Assembly: GCA_907163375.1 (NCBI GenBank)
Contig: CAJQUW010015622.1
Coordinates: forward strand, 1 to 64,000
Direction of reading: 5' to 3'
From: Prostheceraeus crozeri
Taxonomy: Eukaryota > Platyhelminthes > Polycladida > Euryleptidae
DNA: 64,000 bases
The position numbers and the translations under genes are program-made. Position 1 is the stretch's first letter; each line of letters opens with the position of its first letter. This document shows positions 33,301-40,589 of the stretch, in pieces. The notes beneath the pieces are model-generated. The model did not search any database and was not told the DNA's origin. It saw only the letters and a list, made by a program, of their open reading frames with translations.

Positions 33301-35096
33301 TTATGGAAGAAAAACAACTTCCTCCAATAAATAAATTTAAATCAACATTAAAACAATCACAATTATCTGACGAAGACTATGCAGAAGCTGAAAAGAATTG
33401 GAGAGAGTTAAATTGTAAAACAATGTATGATTATACAATGAAATATCTTCAGATAGATGTGTTAATACTAGCTGATCTTTTTGAAAACTTTCGTGATATG
33501 TGCTTAGAATATTACGGAATAGATCCATGTTATTGTTATTCTACACCAGGTTTAACATGGTTAGCAGGATTAAAACATACTGGTGTTCAAGCCGATGGCT
33601 CTAGGACAAAGTCCGTTAAACTTAAACATTATAAAGAAAAAACATATGATAAATTATTATTTTTTGAATCTGGAATTAGAGGTGGAGTTTCATCAGTTTT
33701 AGGTAATCGTTATGTACAGTGTTACAATAAAAAAGTAAATCCTGATGATTATGGAATAATGAAACCTTTATCTCCAGAAGAAAGTGATCAGTTTATAAAA
33801 TTGTTTAATCAAAATATAGAAGGACTTATATCAAATGAAGATAGTCAAGCAGCAGTTGATGAAATCATGAGAGAAAACTATTTGTTATATTATGATTTTA
33901 ATAGCTTATATTCTTCTTGCATGATACAAGAATTACCAACAGGTGAAATGTCATGGTGTAATATTATTGATTATCAAAGAACATATGATGGTGAAAATAA
34001 TTTTGGTTATGTATATGAAGTTGATTTAGTATACCCTGATTATATAAAAGAAGCAACAAAATATTATCCTTTCTGTCCAGAAAACAAAATTCCCAATATA
34101 GAAGATTTTTCAGATTATCAAAAATCTATGATTCCGAAAAAATACAGACCAACAAAAAAACTTATGTTAACACAAAGCAATAAAGGAAAGTATGTTGTTG
34201 AAGGAAGAATGCTAGATTGGTATTTAGATCATGGTATGATTCTCACCAAAATACATCGAAAACTAGAGTATAGAAAATCTAGGTGGTTAAAAAATTATAT
34301 AGAGTTCAATATTGAAAAACGCAAAATAGCTAAAAGAAATAAAGATGATTTTGGAAACGTGTTCTTCAAATTAATGAATAATGCATTTTATGGCAAGACT
34401 TTAGAAAATGTGCGTAATAGACAAAATATTGAAATAGTTTATGATAGAGATAGATTTCAAAATTTAACAAGGAAACCTACATATAAAAGAACTACTAGAT
34501 TCAGTGATGAACTTTGTGCTGTTCATCTAAGAAGAAGCATTGTAAAACATGATAAGTTTAATTTCATTGGTTTCACTATATTAGAATTAGCTAAACTATT
34601 TATGTATAAATTTATATATGATTATTTAGCACCTGCTTATGGCAAAAACTATAAATTACACTTTACAGATACCGATTCTATTTTCTTAGAATTAACAGTA
34701 CCATATGGTTCTTCACTTGATAAAGAAATTAATAAAATAAAAGATATTATTCATCCTTCTGATTTATGTAAAGTAAAAGATGAATTAGAAGGAAATGAAG
34801 ATTTCATAACAGAAGCTATATTTTTAAAATCTAAATGTTACTGTTATGATACAACTAATAATATTAAAACACATAAAACATTAAAAGGAATTTCAAAGGC
34901 ATCAGTGGCTAATCAAATAACATTTCAAGATTATAAAAATGCATTATTTAATAATGAAATAAAAACAGCATGTAATTATAGACTTAATTCAAAAAAACAT
35001 AAAATGTATTTAAAAGAAGAACATAAATTAGCATTAGATCCATTTGATGATAAAAGAAAAATTTTACCTGATGGAATAACTACTGAACCTTTTTAA
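30384..35096 (+). CDS. POLB: Protein-primed-type DNA polymerase B (Polinton PolB)
   Basis: 1570-residue replicative polymerase. In order: N-terminal C2H2-like finger (FYCNLCKKKLQTKRSYQSH); a CFLWSIIAHLHP region (~288-300) typical of Polinton polymerases; a second finger (FPCLQCMTSFRTLEEMNRH, ~610); exonuclease motifs ExoI DFEAY (662-666), ExoII NGSKYDFH (849-856) and ExoIII YLQIDVLILADL (~1020); a CxxC...HDH...C cluster (~793-835); polymerase motif A YYDFNSLYSS (~1169-1178), motif B NNAFYGKT (~1332-1339) and motif C TDTDS (1428-1432); then the K-rich CYCYDT box. It is longer than most relatives partly because of in-frame hairpin modules (TEGSRASP, TSKMSSRASP, TSKMSFRASP, KARGASLR, TESSRASP, QALEPS, GSRTKS) and coiled-coil spacers (430-600). 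All catalytic acids are present. Confidence 0.93.
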   Translation: MENTKFYCNLCKKKLQTKRSYQSHLNSKLHLQNVERVDEGNILKLNSYKNYLETLPTDIKVKKMFDDYSHSEYKKVFNSEDETIQTEGSRASPVPDGRYLFSDTDEFDEAERTDEAEHGTSKMSSRASPLTDIKYLFNESVHGTSKMSFRASPVEYNETDKTFSDILTNFYNIFKKSFKCYMNVEVLYTKNGSDGIPEEIIQGHFTKSQEIHNVNNIQPIFQSMILKLENCIIEAQLRESGWRFVKILSKKIVIDKYKNNTGGSYVPLPFSSPQIINIKNEDDYCFLWSIIAHLHPAKYHKERLSHYNKEEYINEFDLSDGLDEFPYDYNRLIKFHKKNKNLIEVNVFELNVNYVSIGKITPLYSDSKKFYLNNKNLCQSEIVYNDRGNYMHHNIFYQGNIICTEKFELVKTLSPIMINHNNYKGRTDDYNYKYSSLSSEYQQKLENLNKSLQKCKIDYQQQTKMLLQEYHHKYQNKIETIPKLNEENNKKLNNKELNNEENKESAKARGASLRLNECLKKCLQQYKEQYDKEYIYQLQILNQNYYQNTFNITKEINETHEIYKDEFEKLEQSKQPAQANILYYQGHFILCKDVSIFTKTSDNKNFPCLQCMTSFRTLEEMNRHLENCQQNEAVRNTFPKDDYLEYNKWYFKNKVPFTIYCDFEAYNVNMTQNRTESSRASPDSKNDNSENGTGQALEPSVCNYEKSAPEQSKEKYLFEQKPLCWGMYIHSNYPELFNSEYLQYYGEDSSEMFTKKVEELQGRFSQLLETNIPMMPLTEKEKINFVNETNCYYCGREFAKNYKNGRGRYLDKVKDHDHLNGLYRGAAHNSCNLNANKFKYNFVPLYFYNGSKYDFHLVMKDLFSSEKLQQQQINVLCKTEEEYFSMQLGCIRILDAFRFFTPYSLDVMGKTLKSEQCKILNKYNLKPLKGIFPYEYIACGSQSTYGSQSKTDITGDKTCGPQSKTNFNSVNKIMEEKQLPPINKFKSTLKQSQLSDEDYAEAEKNWRELNCKTMYDYTMKYLQIDVLILADLFENFRDMCLEYYGIDPCYCYSTPGLTWLAGLKHTGVQADGSRTKSVKLKHYKEKTYDKLLFFESGIRGGVSSVLGNRYVQCYNKKVNPDDYGIMKPLSPEESDQFIKLFNQNIEGLISNEDSQAAVDEIMRENYLLYYDFNSLYSSCMIQELPTGEMSWCNIIDYQRTYDGENNFGYVYEVDLVYPDYIKEATKYYPFCPENKIPNIEDFSDYQKSMIPKKYRPTKKLMLTQSNKGKYVVEGRMLDWYLDHGMILTKIHRKLEYRKSRWLKNYIEFNIEKRKIAKRNKDDFGNVFFKLMNNAFYGKTLENVRNRQNIEIVYDRDRFQNLTRKPTYKRTTRFSDELCAVHLRRSIVKHDKFNFIGFTILELAKLFMYKFIYDYLAPAYGKNYKLHFTDTDSIFLELTVPYGSSLDKEINKIKDIIHPSDLCKVKDELEGNEDFITEAIFLKSKCYCYDTTNNIKTHKTLKGISKASVANQITFQDYKNALFNNEIKTACNYRLNSKKHKMYLKEEHKLALDPFDDKRKILPDGITTEPF
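30636..30842. repeat. Three in-frame two-hairpin modules in PolB
   Basis: Modules around 30636-30662, 30737-30770 and 30809-30842 each pair a variable stem (ACC-GAA-GGT or GACATC-AAA-GATGTC) with GGGC-TTC-GCC(C). All keep the frame and encode ...SRASP or SFRASP. GCTTCGC cores are at 30654, 30762 and 30834. Others in the gene: core 31914 (GGAGC-TTC-GCTCC), core 32421, an inverted variant at 32460-32488, and GGAC-AAA-GTCC near 33603. Confidence 0.85.
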
Positions 35097-35204
35097 TTTT
35101 CTAATTTCTAAGATAGACAAATTTCATATATACATAAAATAAAAAAATATTAAAACACTATATTTGTATATTTTTTATCACTCCGCGAAAATATTTTCTA
35201 TCGA

Positions 35205-35241
35205 CTTTCAGTCGGGGCGAAGCCCCTCAAGGCGAAGCCTA
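35205..35241. repeat. Double GCGAAGC hairpin between convergent PolB and ATPase genes
   Basis: GGGGC-GAA-GCCCC (core 35217-35223) is followed by AGGC-GAA-GCCT (core 35232-35238), which abuts the ATPase stop codon. It lies 110 bp past the PolB stop. The position suggests a 3'-end structure. Confidence 0.7.
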
Positions 35242-36006
35242 GTCAGAGAACAATTGTTCGATAACTCTTTCATGAATTTTTTTATCAATATTAATTGTAA
35301 TGAAGCCATAATCTTTTGACCAAGCATTGTTATACGATTGTTTAAATTCATCTTTATTTCTTACACATAAATCTCTTAACAAATCACTTAAGTTTCTTGC
35401 ATTTATTTCAAATAGTATAAATATATTTGCATTCTTTCTAATAACACTTCCGTCTAATGAATACATACTTTGTGTTAAATAAAAAACACTACAGTTATTA
35501 TGTCTACCTCGTGTAAAATAATTTCTCTGAACTGACTGATTTCTATCATTAACACAATCATCAAAAATTACACAATGTTTCATTGTTTTATCTAGTTTAC
35601 TAGGATCTTGCATATTACCACTATCATCTATTAGTTGTATCTTTATATGCTTATTTTTATTGGTTTCAACTGACTGATTATTTTTTGTTGCTTCTTCACA
35701 CCACGAACTTATTTCTTCTTCATCTTCAGATTTTTCATATTCTTTGAATAATGAAGGAACTGCTGTTTTTTTAAGATTATTTTCAAATCCATATTTTAAA
35801 AATTGATAGACGGGTTGTTCTGCCGTTGTTGTATAAATTATAAGATTGTTATAATCCAAAAAATTTGGAGTCGTCAATATTTTAAACAATAGATACGTTT
35901 TTCCACATCCTGATCTTCCACAAATAACTGACAAAACTTTATTAGATAAATTTGGATGATGATTAAATTTAAGTTTTTTTTTATTTAATGGTAGTACTTC
36001 ACTCAT
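35239..36006 (-). CDS. ATP: A32/FtsK-type DNA-packaging ATPase
   Basis: 255 residues. Walker A GRSGCGKT is at 30-37 and Walker B CVIFDD at 145-150, followed by the NYFTRGRHNNCSVFYLTQSM region with the sensor threonine/glutamine. This is the genome-packaging ATPase shared by Polintons, adintoviruses and large DNA viruses (A32 in poxviruses), which would pump DNA into the capsid. Length is normal. It is one of a run of minus-strand genes with the penton and 37168-37982 genes. Confidence 0.9.
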   Translation of the reverse strand: MSEVLPLNKKKLKFNHHPNLSNKVLSVICGRSGCGKTYLLFKILTTPNFLDYNNLIIYTTTAEQPVYQFLKYGFENNLKKTAVPSLFKEYEKSEDEEEISSWCEEATKNNQSVETNKNKHIKIQLIDDSGNMQDPSKLDKTMKHCVIFDDCVNDRNQSVQRNYFTRGRHNNCSVFYLTQSMYSLDGSVIRKNANIFILFEINARNLSDLLRDLCVRNKDEFKQSYNNAWSKDYGFITINIDKKIHERVIEQLFSD

Positions 36007-36074
36007 TTTTTAATAAAAAAATTTATTTTTATTTTATTTTTATTTCTAAAGAAGAAGAAAATTAGACTTATCTA

Positions 36075-36167
36075 GCTTCGCGTGGGAGTTTATACCTCTC
36101 GAACGGGAGTTTATACCTCTCGAACGGGAGTTTATACCTCTCGAACGGGAGTTTATACCTCCCGAAC
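36075..36167. repeat. GCTTCGC core plus four 21-bp tandem repeats after the penton gene
   Basis: GCTTCGC at 36075-36081 is followed by four units of GGGAGTTTATACCTCTCGAAC. Each can pair GGGAG with CTCCC or CTCTC. The array overlaps the last codons of the penton gene on the other strand and extends beyond its stop. Confidence 0.75.
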
Positions 36168-36941
36168 CAAAAGATCTATCATAATCTCTTCACCTCCAAA
36201 ATTTATTTCTTGTCCTTTTTCATCAGTGATTCTCATGTTAATGTTGTTAATAGTTTTTCTTGTAATAGGGAAATATATTAATGTTTGTGGAATTACATTT
36301 AGTCTATAACCAATGGGTACAGTAAAAGCTGGAAAACTGAATATTAAATTTGATAATTTACCATTTATATATCCTCCTTCAATAATGTCACAATGTACAA
36401 CAATTGAATTTATTTCAGTTATTTTTGGAATCTTCTCACCTAAATGATAACCTTGACTATAAGTTTGTTTATTAAATCCTAATAGCTTTGACAATGATCT
36501 ATCATGATTAAAATCAACTTGATGATTTTCGTCTAAAGTAAGAGAAAATTTATTAACTGCCGGTTCAACTGCAAAATGTAATTGTTTCTTATCTTTAAAT
36601 GGTATACCTAAATGTCTCTTAATTTCATTTGATATTGATTCAACTTCGTAAGAACCAGGAAGAAAAGTTAGTACTTTCCACGTTTTGCCTTTATCAGTAG
36701 AATATCTAAATTGATCATTCACATCTTTGATAACGTTTTGAATAGTGTTAAATGTAGAGAAACTAGTCAATGCAATTTGATAATTTTTATTTTGTTCCAA
36801 ATGTAGAGTGGGTTCTAAATTACAAGTGTGTGATGAAGTAGTTGTTATAATTTTTAACGTCGTACTAAATTTTGATGAACCCAAAATCTCTGTCAAATTT
36901 TCTAAATGATTATTTATTTTGTCTAAATCTGCTGAACACAT
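36153..36941 (-). CDS. Minor capsid (penton) protein
   Basis: 262 residues with the conserved Polinton penton pattern: LEQNKNYQIALTSFSTFNTI (48-67), a LPGSYEVESISNEI segment, LSKLLGF, then INSIVVHCDIIEGGYINGKL and FPAFTVPIGYRLNVIPQTL, ending in beta-strands to VREV. It is predicted to be a single jelly-roll pentamer at capsid vertices. Start ATG at 36941 follows an AACTAAAAA leader; the downstream end carries a 21-bp tandem repeat. Confidence 0.85.
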   Translation of the reverse strand: MCSADLDKINNHLENLTEILGSSKFSTTLKIITTTSSHTCNLEPTLHLEQNKNYQIALTSFSTFNTIQNVIKDVNDQFRYSTDKGKTWKVLTFLPGSYEVESISNEIKRHLGIPFKDKKQLHFAVEPAVNKFSLTLDENHQVDFNHDRSLSKLLGFNKQTYSQGYHLGEKIPKITEINSIVVHCDIIEGGYINGKLSNLIFSFPAFTVPIGYRLNVIPQTLIYFPITRKTINNINMRITDEKGQEINFGGEEIMIDLLVREV

Positions 36942-36954
36942 TTTTTAGTTAAAA

Positions 36955-37125
36955 TTTTGAATAAATATTATAGATAAAAATCGTAGATAAAAATCATAGA
37001 TAAAAATCGTAGATAAAAATCATAGATAAAAATCATAGATAAAAATCATAGATAAAAATCATAGATAAAAATCGTAGATAAAAGTCATAGATAAAAATCG
37101 TAGATAAAAATCATAGATAAAAATT
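36955..37125. repeat. 14-bp minisatellite, about twelve units
   Basis: Units of ATAGATAAAAATC(A/G)T, twelve or so, fill the gap between the penton start and the stop of the next gene. It may act as an A/T-rich promoter spacer for the penton gene. Confidence 0.85.
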
Positions 37126-37141
37126 AGAAACAACATATTTC

Positions 37142-37182
37142 AGCTACGGGCGAAGCCCTGGAGGACATCAGAGATGTCCGGT
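37142..37182. repeat. Two-hairpin module supplying a stop codon
   Basis: GGGC-GAA-GCCC (core 37150-37156) is followed by GGACATC-AGA-GATGTCC. The second stem encodes the last residues and stop (TGA at 37168-37170) of the minus-strand gene above it. Confidence 0.8.
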
Positions 37183-37610
37183 TATACTTTTATAATCCTC
37201 TTCATTTAGAATCTTCTTTTCTAACAGTCTTTTCAATATAGCATGAATTTCATTGAAACTAGAATTATGTCCTTCTTTTATTGCAGATATTAAAATATTT
37301 AATCTATTTAGTAATTCTTGTGGATCATCTGGTAAAAATATGGTTGTTTCTGTTTTCTGTTTTTCAGATAAACCTTTTCCTACTTTAACTCCCGTTGATA
37401 ATAAATTTTCTAATTGTTTATAACGTCTTAGAGACTTTACTGCACCAACTCTATCTAACATAGCTTTATATTTTATAAGATCATCTACAGCATAATTATT
37501 CAAATCTGCTCCTCTTAAAAGATTAACAAAATTTCTATCTAAATTAAAAGGAGATTTATCTGGTGAAAAAATTAAACCTCGAAAAGGTTGTGGAAATATT
37601 TCTTTTGTCC
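37168..37610 (-). pseudogene. C-terminal part of a frameshifted Polinton structural gene
   Basis: This frame is open upstream past 37503 (where the first codon is only TTG, not ATG) into the 3' end of the 37572-37982 frame, so it lacks its own start. It encodes DLIKYKAMLDRVGAVKSLRR and ends KSITGHL at a stop inside the hairpin module. The two frames together resemble a conserved Polinton protein of unknown role with a 'xYLGxKxY...GL...YxxxDxxxYxxIL' region. One frameshift near 37590-37620 separates them. Confidence 0.6.
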
Positions 37611-37982
37611 GAGATAAAATCTAGGTATTGTTTTTCCATCTATAAATGAGATAGAATGTTCAAATTGCATAGATTTTGGTAATTTCTTATTAATGTTTGA
37701 TTCTAGTAATCCATAGTCATCTAATATAGTTTTGTGCTCTGGATCTGTTATATCAATTTGTTTATCATTAAGTTCTTTTTCAAGAGTTTTAAATGGTTCG
37801 ACAGTTTTTTCATAATCAGTTTTTACTTGCTCGGTTTGCTGCATTTTTTCATACATATCAGATTGAATACCAGCTTTTATCATTCTATGTTGAAGATGAT
37901 TTTCTTTCATAATATTTCTTTGTTTTATTAACTCTTCTAATTGTTCAATTCTTTTTTGATTATCAGCTTTAATTTTATCCAT
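37572..37982 (-). CDS. N-terminal part of a frameshifted Polinton structural gene
   Basis: Start chosen at ATG 37982 (MDKIKADNQKRIEQLEEL) because it follows the A-rich leader seen at other starts; an upstream ATG at 38048 would add an unlikely hydrophobic tail. The first ~70 residues are coiled coil. The end (LPKSMQFEHSISFIDGKTIP, then RFYLGQKK) matches the conserved core of a Polinton-wide unknown protein. It then shifts frame and stops at 37572. Product intact only if the shift is an error or is bypassed. Confidence 0.6.
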   Translation of the reverse strand: MDKIKADNQKRIEQLEELIKQRNIMKENHLQHRMIKAGIQSDMYEKMQQTEQVKTDYEKTVEPFKTLEKELNDKQIDITDPEHKTILDDYGLLESNINKKLPKSMQFEHSISFIDGKTIPRFYLGQKKYFHNLFEV

Positions 37983-38118
37983 TTTTAAAATATAATATTT
38001 GAATTTTGGGGTAACATTGGAATACAACAAAAACATTTTACTGAACAAATTATTTTTTTATTGCTTTGTTGTTTGACATCTTTTCGTTTAAAGTTTTCTC
38101 GTTTAAAGTTTTCCTGTT

Positions 38119-38796
38119 TTAAGTTTTGTTTAATAAAGTTTTGCTTAAATTTTCGCTTAAAGTTTTTAGCTCTTCTAAAAAAATTTTGTCATTTTCTTCA
38201 TTAGAAATTTTGCCATCACTAGAAATTTTGCCATCCTGTTTATTCTTATCATCAACTTTTTCGGACTGTAATTGAAAGGTTTGATTTACTTCATTAGCTA
38301 TTTGATCAAATTTTTCAATCTCATCTAACGTAATAACATTATCATCACATACTCTTTGAAAGTAGTAATGTAGTTTATCATAGACTTCTTTAATATGTAA
38401 ATGCTTAGTTTTTAATGATTTTCGTTTCTTAGTTATTAAAGATTTATCTAACATTGTAACAAGTGAAGTTGCAAAAACACCCGTACCTGTTAAAGCTGTA
38501 GCAACTACTGGAATTACTAAAACACCTGAAGATATAACAATTGTTAACGTACCTAAACTTATTGTTAAGAATATACCAATTCCTTGTGTTACATTCTTAA
38601 CTTTAGACCATCTCTTTCTTAACTTTTTATAATGTTCTATTTTAAATAATAATTGAGATTCCTTATCTTTCATATACCTAACTCTATCTTTGTGTTTTTC
38701 TTTATTCATTTTTTCAATGTTAATCTTTTCAATATCCATTAAAGTAGAACTACGTTCATATGATATTGAAGGATATATTCTTGCGGCTTCTTCCAT
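38119..38796 (-). CDS. Membrane protein with hydrophobic hairpin, unknown
   Basis: Start taken at ATG 38796 (MEEAARIYPSISYERSS), which follows TTTAAAA; an in-frame upstream start at 39051 would read through host-like DNA and is rejected. A charged helix precedes two hydrophobic stretches (GIGIFLTISLGTLTIVISSG and VLVIPVVATALTGTGVFATS), then a long charged helix, a short DGKISSDGKISN repeat and a helical tail. Likely to span or insert into a membrane. Family not identified. A truncated copy of its 5' end lies beside the left TIR at 23142-23200. Confidence 0.6.
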   Translation of the reverse strand: MEEAARIYPSISYERSSTLMDIEKINIEKMNKEKHKDRVRYMKDKESQLLFKIEHYKKLRKRWSKVKNVTQGIGIFLTISLGTLTIVISSGVLVIPVVATALTGTGVFATSLVTMLDKSLITKKRKSLKTKHLHIKEVYDKLHYYFQRVCDDNVITLDEIEKFDQIANEVNQTFQLQSEKVDDKNKQDGKISSDGKISNEENDKIFLEELKTLSENLSKTLLNKT

Positions 38797-38869
38797 TTTT
38801 AAAGAAATATTTTGAATAAATATTTTGAATAAATATTTTGAATACAATCTTCTGAATTTTGATTTAAAT

Positions 38870-39461
38870 AGAAATACGCAGTTGTTTGTTTGCCGTATAT
38901 TTCTAAGAACACAGTCAGACCAAAAGCTCTGGGAGAGGATGGGACGAAGAGGGAGAGAGAACAAAGGAATTGTTTGCCAGTATGAATCGTAGATTAGCAA
39001 TTGAATTTTTTGTTTACTCCAGTATAGCTCTACTGCCCAATACCGATGCAATCGTACATGTTATGAGGATAAAAAACTACTCTTCATTCCACGAAAAATA
39101 TCCTTTTTTGGGAAGAAATGCATCTTAATGCACATTTTAATTAGTTTTTGCAGAAGAAGTCGCTAATCTTAGTTTTGTTTCGCTTGACTTGGTTTGACGT
39201 TGAACATTGAAGTGGTGACAGCTGCGGCGGCTTGTGGCAGACAATAGCGCCAATGCGGGTATGATTTAGTCGCTTCGTTGGGGCAAAGGTCATAAAGATT
39301 CTCTCTCTCTCAGAAACAGCTGCTGCCATTATTCCAAGTATTACAATTTTAGTCTTACTGCGTGCTCTAATTACTGCGTGCATTCATTCTGTGAGCGTTC
39401 TACGAGACTGTTGACTGTTTACAATTTATCCGAGACCCAAAATATCGAAGCTGTGTCAAAA
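38870..39461. other. Host-like, G/C-richer segment inside the Polinton
   Basis: From about 38890 the sequence changes from the A/T-rich style of the element to a mix with CTGGGAGAGGATGGGACG, GCTGCGGCGGCTTGTGG and a CTCTCTCTC run. It precedes the plus-strand gene at 39462 and may be its promoter, brought in together with it. Open frames on the minus strand here look random. Confidence 0.45.
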
Positions 39462-40154
39462 ATGAGTGCTTCTATTCATCGCGAATTCCTCAAATTTTGT
39501 GATCAAGTACTTCCACTCATCAAAGATGAGAAGATAGATTTTTTCAAAACTCTTATTGTAAATCATGAATTCTATTTTCAAAAGAAGATAAAACCAGAAA
39601 AAGAGGACAAGAAAAATGAGATTTTTTCTGAAATAAGAAACTCATTTTCATCAGGACAACTAATCCAACGACAGCTCGACGTGAGTGCACAGGCGACATG
39701 CACTATCCAAAACTGTGTTACAACTCTACATTCTCTAATTTATCAAGAAAAAGTACACAATAATTCTTCCTTATCAATTGCTATTTGCCAAGGATTTGTG
39801 ATATCTAAATTAAAATCAATGGAACATTTGTCAATGGTAGCCTTTACTCAAAAGTTGGAGAGTGAATATAACATTAAATTCTCAAGAAGGTATGTAACGT
39901 TTTTGATAAATTTATATCGCCTTTCTCAAGCTAACACAAAGCTTCAAACATGTACTTTAAGTATATTCTTTGTTTTCAAAAGCTTTAAGTATTTTGAAGA
40001 TTATTTTGAATTTGAAAAAGAGGAACAGTTGCTTCAAATTAGCTCAGGGATATTTTCTTCCCAAGAATCCAATCAAACATCTGATATGACAACTGGACTA
40101 ACGCAGCAATTAGAGACACAACATATACAGGAGCGCCAAACACAAAATGAGTAG
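39462..40154 (+). CDS. Unknown gene of different composition near the right TIR (candidate cargo)
   Basis: 230 residues from ATG 39462 (MSASIHREFLKFCDQVLPLI). Mainly helical: KDEKIDFFKTLIVNHEFYFQ, a polar middle with SAQATCTIQNCVTTLHSLIY, then KFSRRYVTFLINLYRLSQAN and a glutamine-rich tail. No known domain recognised. Codon use is less A/T-biased than in the viral genes around it. An upstream in-frame ATG at 39378 is possible. Its edge position, own upstream segment and composition suggest acquired cargo; function unknown. Confidence 0.5.
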   Translation: MSASIHREFLKFCDQVLPLIKDEKIDFFKTLIVNHEFYFQKKIKPEKEDKKNEIFSEIRNSFSSGQLIQRQLDVSAQATCTIQNCVTTLHSLIYQEKVHNNSSLSIAICQGFVISKLKSMEHLSMVAFTQKLESEYNIKFSRRYVTFLINLYRLSQANTKLQTCTLSIFFVFKSFKYFEDYFEFEKEEQLLQISSGIFSSQESNQTSDMTTGLTQQLETQHIQERQTQNE

Positions 40155-40480
40155 TATGTATTGACAATCATTTTATGTAACAGAATAGAAAAATGGGAAT
40201 GAGCATTCGCAGTTTATAAATGAAACAGTGGTTGCTTTTTCTTGTATTGTAAGACTTTGCTATATTATGTGAGTAGCATGCATTAACATTTTATTTTGTG
40301 AGACGGAATAAGAGAATGGGAATGAGCATTCGCAGCTTATAAATGAAACATTCTTTATTTTTTCTTATACTGTGTGACTTCTAGCATATTATTTGACGTA
40401 GTGGTGTGTATTGTCAATCATTTTATGTAACAATAGAAAAATGGGAATGCCATTCCCAGTTTATGAATGTAACATTTTTC
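40155..40480. repeat. Three ~115-bp tandem repeats after the cargo gene
   Basis: Three diverged copies carry AATGGGAATG(AG)CATT(C/G)... and TTATAAATGAAAC; the third has the palindrome GGGAATG-C-CATTCCC. They follow the stop at 40154 and lead toward the right TIR. Confidence 0.75.
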
Positions 40481-40589
40481 TAGTTGTCATATATTTACTT
40501 TGTAATCTAAACTACTTGCACATATATGTGAATAAAATATTTCATAAAGAAAAAAGAATGTGTTTTCATTTTGCATTAACCGCTACCTG

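Noticed and set aside
38797..39051. N-terminal extension of the membrane-protein gene
   Set aside because: It reads through host-like DNA, has no A-rich leader, and the duplicate at 23142 begins at the shorter start.
39141..39383. 80-codon minus-strand frame
   Set aside because: In the presumed upstream region of the cargo gene, with no recognisable domain.
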